Made by a program: the position numbers and the translations under genes. A DNA stretch of 64,000 bases from CADCTP01 sp963849885 (GTDB taxonomy: Bacteria > Actinomycetota > Actinomycetes > Mycobacteriales > CADCTP01): positions 186,001-250,000 of the forward strand of contig CAWKIV010000023.1 of the NCBI GenBank assembly GCA_963849885.1, written 5' to 3'. Positions 61,009-64,000 of the stretch are shown here, piece after piece (the stretch's first letter is position 1; each line of letters opens with the position of its first letter). Below the pieces are notes generated by a model. That model worked only from the letters and a program-made list of their open reading frames with translations. It was not told the origin of the DNA and did no database searches.

Positions 61009-61565
61009 GAGAGCCGACCGTACCAAAGCGTCCCTTCCCCGTACCGACGCGCCTTCACCGGACGTACCGGCTCCGGCCAGGCCGGACCCGCACCCCGGGA
61101 GGACCGCTCCACCACCAGCACGGTGCCAGGGGCCAGCCACGAATTTCCCGCCAGGGTGGCGAGGATCACGTCCAGCTCGGCGTCCGCCAGCGCGTACGGC
61201 GGGTCCGCGAAGACCACGTCGTACGGGGCCGGCGGCGGGCTGGCCAGCACCCGCTCCACCCGGTCCCGGCGGACGGTGACCCGGTCGGCCAGGCCGAGCG
61301 CGGCGGCGTTGGCCCGGGCGGTGGCCGCGGCCCGGGCGTCCGCCTCCACCAGCAGGGCGGCGGCCGCGCCCCGGGAGACCGCCTCCAGGCCGACCGCGCC
61401 GGAGCCGGCGTAGAGGTCGAGCACCCGGGCGCCGGCCAGCTCGACCAGCGCGGCCAGCGTGCCGAACAGCGCCTCCCGGGTCCGGTCGGACGTCGGCCGG
61501 GTCTTCTCGCCCGGCGGCACCGCCAGCCGCCGCCCGCCCGCCTCCCCGGCCACGATCCTGGTCAC
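61005..61565 (-). CDS. rsmD: 16S rRNA (guanine966-N2)-methyltransferase RsmD
   Basis: 186 residues. MTRIVAGEAGGRRLAVP, RPTSDRTREALFGTL, SAM loop VLDLYAGSGAVGLEAVSRGA and catalytic VVFADPPYAL (DPPY). Coupled to coaD. The recG gene that often precedes it is replaced by the divergent exporter. Confidence 0.95.
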   Translation of the reverse strand: MTRIVAGEAGGRRLAVPPGEKTRPTSDRTREALFGTLAALVELAGARVLDLYAGSGAVGLEAVSRGAAAALLVEADARAAATARANAAALGLADRVTVRRDRVERVLASPPPAPYDVVFADPPYALADAELDVILATLAGNSWLAPGTVLVVERSSRGAGPAWPEPVRPVKARRYGEGTLWYGRLS

Positions 61566-61614
61566 CGGAACAACGTAGACGCACCGGCGCGCCCGGCAGT
61601 AAGGTCTTCGATTC

Positions 61615-62433
61615 GTGTCTGCCGCCGGACTGCCGTCGCTCCGCGCGGCGGGCGCACTGGTCGCGGCGGGCTTCCGGCGCTGGGCCAGCTACCGGGCGGC
61701 CACGCTGGCCGGCGCGTTCACCAACACCTTCTTCGGGGTGGTCAAGCTGGCCATCCTGTTCGCGGCGGCGGACTCGGCCGGCGGCGTGATCGCCGGCTAC
61801 GACCGGGCCGCGCTGTCCACGTACACCTGGGTCTCCCAGGGCATGATCGCGGTGCTGGTGCTCTTCGGCAGCTTCGAGCTGGCGCAGCGGGTGCGCACCG
61901 GCGACGTCGCGATCGACCTGGGCCGGCCGGTGCACCCGGTCGCCGGCTGGCTGGCCGAGGACGTCGGCCGGGCCGGGCAGGCCTGCCTGGTCCGGTTCCT
62001 GGTGCCGCTGGCGTTCGGCGCGCTGGTCTTCGGGCTGCGGGTGCCGGAGCACCTGGTGACGCTGCCGCTGTTCGTGCTCAGCGCCGCGGTCGGGATGGTG
62101 ATCAGCTTCGGCTGCCGGCTGGTGGTGAACCTGGCCGCCTTCTGGCTGCTCGACATCCGCGGGCTGGCCACCGTCTACATGGTCAGCTCGAACGTGCTGT
62201 GCGGGCTGATCGTGCCGGTCGCCTTCTTCCCGGACTGGCTGCGGGTGCTGGCGTACGCGACGCCGTTCCCGTTCATGCTGCAGACGCCGGTGGACATCGC
62301 GGTCGAGCGGGTGTCCGGAGTGGACGCCCTGGTCGCGGTCGGCATCCAGCTGGTGTGGGCGGCGGTGATGCTGGCGCTCGGCGTGCTGGTGCTGCGGCGC
62401 GGCACCCGGCGGCTGGTGGTGCAGGGCGGGTGA
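61615..62433 (+). CDS. ABC-2 family exporter permease (COG4587)
   Basis: 272 residues, about six membrane helices (LAGAFTNTFFGVVKLAILFAA, LVRFLVPLAFGALVFGL, FVLSAAVGMVISFG, VYMVSSNVLCGLIVPVAFFP). Pattern FRRWASYRAATLAGAFTNTFFG and YATPFPFMLQTPVDI is typical of the COG4587/COG3694/COG4586 exporter. GTG start. First of three genes; substrate unknown. Confidence 0.88.
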   Translation: MSAAGLPSLRAAGALVAAGFRRWASYRAATLAGAFTNTFFGVVKLAILFAAADSAGGVIAGYDRAALSTYTWVSQGMIAVLVLFGSFELAQRVRTGDVAIDLGRPVHPVAGWLAEDVGRAGQACLVRFLVPLAFGALVFGLRVPEHLVTLPLFVLSAAVGMVISFGCRLVVNLAAFWLLDIRGLATVYMVSSNVLCGLIVPVAFFPDWLRVLAYATPFPFMLQTPVDIAVERVSGVDALVAVGIQLVWAAVMLALGVLVLRRGTRRLVVQGG

Positions 62434-63224
62434 GCACCGTCTACGGCGCGCTGCTGCGCGCGACGGTGGCCGGGCAGGCCACGTACCGGGCCTCGTTCGG
62501 GATGGAGCTGCTCGGCTCCGGGCTGGTCGTCGGGCTGGACTTCGTCGAGGTGTACGCGATCTTCACCCAGGTCCCGCAGATCGAGGGCTTCGACCTGGCC
62601 GGCGTGCTGCTGATCTTCGGGCTCGCCTCGCTCGCCTTCTCGCTGGCCGACCTCGTGGTCGGGCAGACCGACAAGGTGGTCGACCACGTCCGCCGCGGCA
62701 CCTTCGACGTGGTGCTGCTGCGGCCCCTGTCCACACTGGGTCAGCTCGCCGCCGGCGACCTGCAGCTGCGCCGGCTCGGCCGCACGGCCGTCGCCCTGGT
62801 CGTGCTCGTCGTGGCGGTGACCCGGTCCGATGTGGACTGGACGCCGGCCCGGGTGCTGCTGCTGGCGGTCAGCCCGCTCGCCGGCGCGGTGATCTTCGGG
62901 GCGCTGTTCGTGTGCGCCGGGGCGATGTCGTTCTGGCTGGTGGAGGGCGGCGAGGTGGCCAACGCGCTGACGTACGGCTCCGGCTACCTGTCCCAGTGGC
63001 CGCTCGGCGTGCTCGGCCCGGTGCTGGGCCGGTTCTTCACCTTCGTCATCCCGGCCGCGTTCACCGGCTACCTGCCGGCGGTGGCGCTGCTCGGCCAGGA
63101 CGACCCGACCGGGCTGCCGAGCTGGCTGCCGTGGGCGTCGCCGCTGGCCGCGCTGCTCGCCGCCACCGGTGCGGCCCTGGCCTGGCGGGCCGGCATCCGG
63201 CACTACGTGGGAGCGGGCGGATGA
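62430..63224 (+). CDS. ABC-2 family exporter permease (COG3694)
   Basis: 264 residues, about six helices. FGMELLGSGLVVGLDFVEVY, VDHVRRGTFDVVLLRPLST, EGGEVANALTYGSGYLSQWPLGV are family blocks. GTG 62430 overlaps the first permease stop (GTGA); overlaps the ATPase start (ATGA). Second half of the heterodimeric membrane part. Confidence 0.88.
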   Translation: MSTVYGALLRATVAGQATYRASFGMELLGSGLVVGLDFVEVYAIFTQVPQIEGFDLAGVLLIFGLASLAFSLADLVVGQTDKVVDHVRRGTFDVVLLRPLSTLGQLAAGDLQLRRLGRTAVALVVLVVAVTRSDVDWTPARVLLLAVSPLAGAVIFGALFVCAGAMSFWLVEGGEVANALTYGSGYLSQWPLGVLGPVLGRFFTFVIPAAFTGYLPAVALLGQDDPTGLPSWLPWASPLAALLAATGAALAWRAGIRHYVGAGG

Positions 63225-64000
63225 GGGATCTGATCGACATCCGGGACCTGCGGCGGGAGTTCGTGGTGCGCCGCTCGGTCGGGCGGGTGCGCCGGGAGAA
63301 GCGGGTGGTCCGGGCGGTGGACGGGATCACCTTCACCGTCGCGGCCGGCGAGTGCGTCGGCTACATCGGCGCCAACGGCGCCGGCAAGTCGACCACCATC
63401 AAGATGCTCACCGGGATCCTGGTGCCGTCCGGCGGCCACGTCCGGGTGTGCGGGCTGGAGCCGGTGCGGCAGCGGCGCGAGCTGGCCCGCCGGATCGGCG
63501 TCGTCTTCGGCCAGCGCAGCCAGCTGTGGTGGGACCTGCCGCTGGCCGAGTCGTTCCGGCTGCTGGCCGCGATCCACCGGCTGGCGCCGGCCGCCGCCCG
63601 GCAGCGGCTGGACCGGTGCGTCGAGCTGCTCGACCTGGGACCTCTGCTCGCCACTCCGGTACGGCAGCTCTCCCTCGGCCAGCGGATGCGCGGCGAGGTG
63701 ACCGCCGCGCTGCTGCACTCCCCCGAGCTGCTGCTGCTGGACGAGCCGACGGTCGGGCTGGACATCGTCAGCAAGGAGGCGCTGCGGCTGTTCCTGGCCG
63801 AGGAGCGCCGGGAGGCCGGGACCACGATCCTGCTCACCACCCACGACCTGCCGGACATCGAGCGGCTGTCCGACCGGGTGGTGGTGGTCGACGCCGGCCG
63901 CGCGGTCTACACCGGCGACCTCGCCGGGCTGGCCAAGGAGGTGGGCGCGCAGCGGGTGCTGGTGGTCGACCTGACCGAGCCGGGGCCGCCGCTGGAGGGC
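63221..64000 (+). CDS. ABC exporter ATP-binding protein (COG4586), cut by the window end
   Basis: No stop before the end of the window. 260 residues visible: Walker A YIGANGAGKSTTIKMLTG, Q-loop GQRSQLWWDLPL, signature LSLGQRMRGEVTAALL, Walker B LLLLDEPTVGLD, His switch TTHDLPDIERLSDR. The long N-terminal strand before the Walker box (RREFVVRRSVGRVRREKRVV) is typical of COG4586. ATG overlaps the permease stop. Confidence 0.9.
   Translation, partial: MRDLIDIRDLRREFVVRRSVGRVRREKRVVRAVDGITFTVAAGECVGYIGANGAGKSTTIKMLTGILVPSGGHVRVCGLEPVRQRRELARRIGVVFGQRSQLWWDLPLAESFRLLAAIHRLAPAAARQRLDRCVELLDLGPLLATPVRQLSLGQRMRGEVTAALLHSPELLLLDEPTVGLDIVSKEALRLFLAEERREAGTTILLTTHDLPDIERLSDRVVVVDAGRAVYTGDLAGLAKEVGAQRVLVVDLTEPGPPLEG

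Overview
The window is a chromosome segment of a very GC-rich actinobacterium. Evidence: nearly every third codon position is G or C, GTG starts are common, and there are DUF2631, DUF2469, the DivIVA-like gene next to coaD, a Rex-type operator at cydA and GlnR-type boxes, all typical of Actinomycetota. The genus cannot be fixed from the sequence. No tRNA, rRNA, CRISPR array, prophage or intact transposase was seen.

Layout. (1) 0-5 kb: a nitrogen/polyamine catabolic divergon (aldehyde dehydrogenase and saccharopine-dehydrogenase-like gene opposite an Lrp regulator and class III aminotransferase), with a GlnR-like box between them. (2) 5-12 kb: a DinB-like protein, DUF3089 lipoprotein, secreted M28 aminopeptidase (frameshifted), rlmN, DUF2631 and an S9 peptidase. 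(3) 12-29 kb: the conserved translation/envelope/DNA-uptake block, mostly on the minus strand: rpsP-khpA-rimM-trmD-rplS-lepB-NUDIX-rnhB-DUF2469, yraN-comM-dprA, xerC, an M23 peptidase, rpsB-tsf-pyrH-frr-cdsA. (4) 29-38 kb: a more variable part: a decayed ABC ATPase, archaeal-type proS, a broken amidohydrolase, the pseudouridine catabolism pair psuK/psuG, a sulfotransferase, a beta-propeller protein and ffh. (5) 38-44 kb: cydAB plus a sugar-lactone/alditol oxidase, downstream of a perfect Rex operator; a HTH/SRPBCC-VOC pair; a D-threonine-aldolase-like protein. (6) 44-52 kb: the nitrogen-sensing operon amt-glnK-glnD behind a GlnR-like double box, a Tat-exported cytokinin-dehydrogenase-like oxidase, and ftsY. 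(7) 52-64 kb: a VapBC/FitAB pair, smc, acylphosphatase-mutM, rnc-rpmF-DUF177, a DivIVA-like gene, coaD-rsmD, and a COG4587/3694/4586 ABC-2 exporter that runs off the end.

How the parts work together. Most of the window is growth machinery: ribosomal proteins with their maturation factors (RimM, TrmD, RlmN, RsmD, Frr), the SRP pathway (ffh, ftsY, lepB), chromosome handling (smc, xerC, dprA, comM) and repair (mutM, rnhB). Two regulatory circuits can be read from the DNA: redox control of cydAB by Rex, and nitrogen control of amt-glnK-glnD and probably of the amine-catabolism divergon by GlnR.

The least ordinary content is non-coding or structural. There are several families of short palindromic repeats. 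One is inserted in frame in the hinge region of SMC. A 79-bp element occurs twice, once where TrmD has lost its stop codon so that its frame runs through all of rplS. GAGTGACG-type arrays occur at two distant loci. Several otherwise intact genes carry single-base indels in short G/C runs, which look like assembly errors or recent decay. No clearly new multi-gene system was found.
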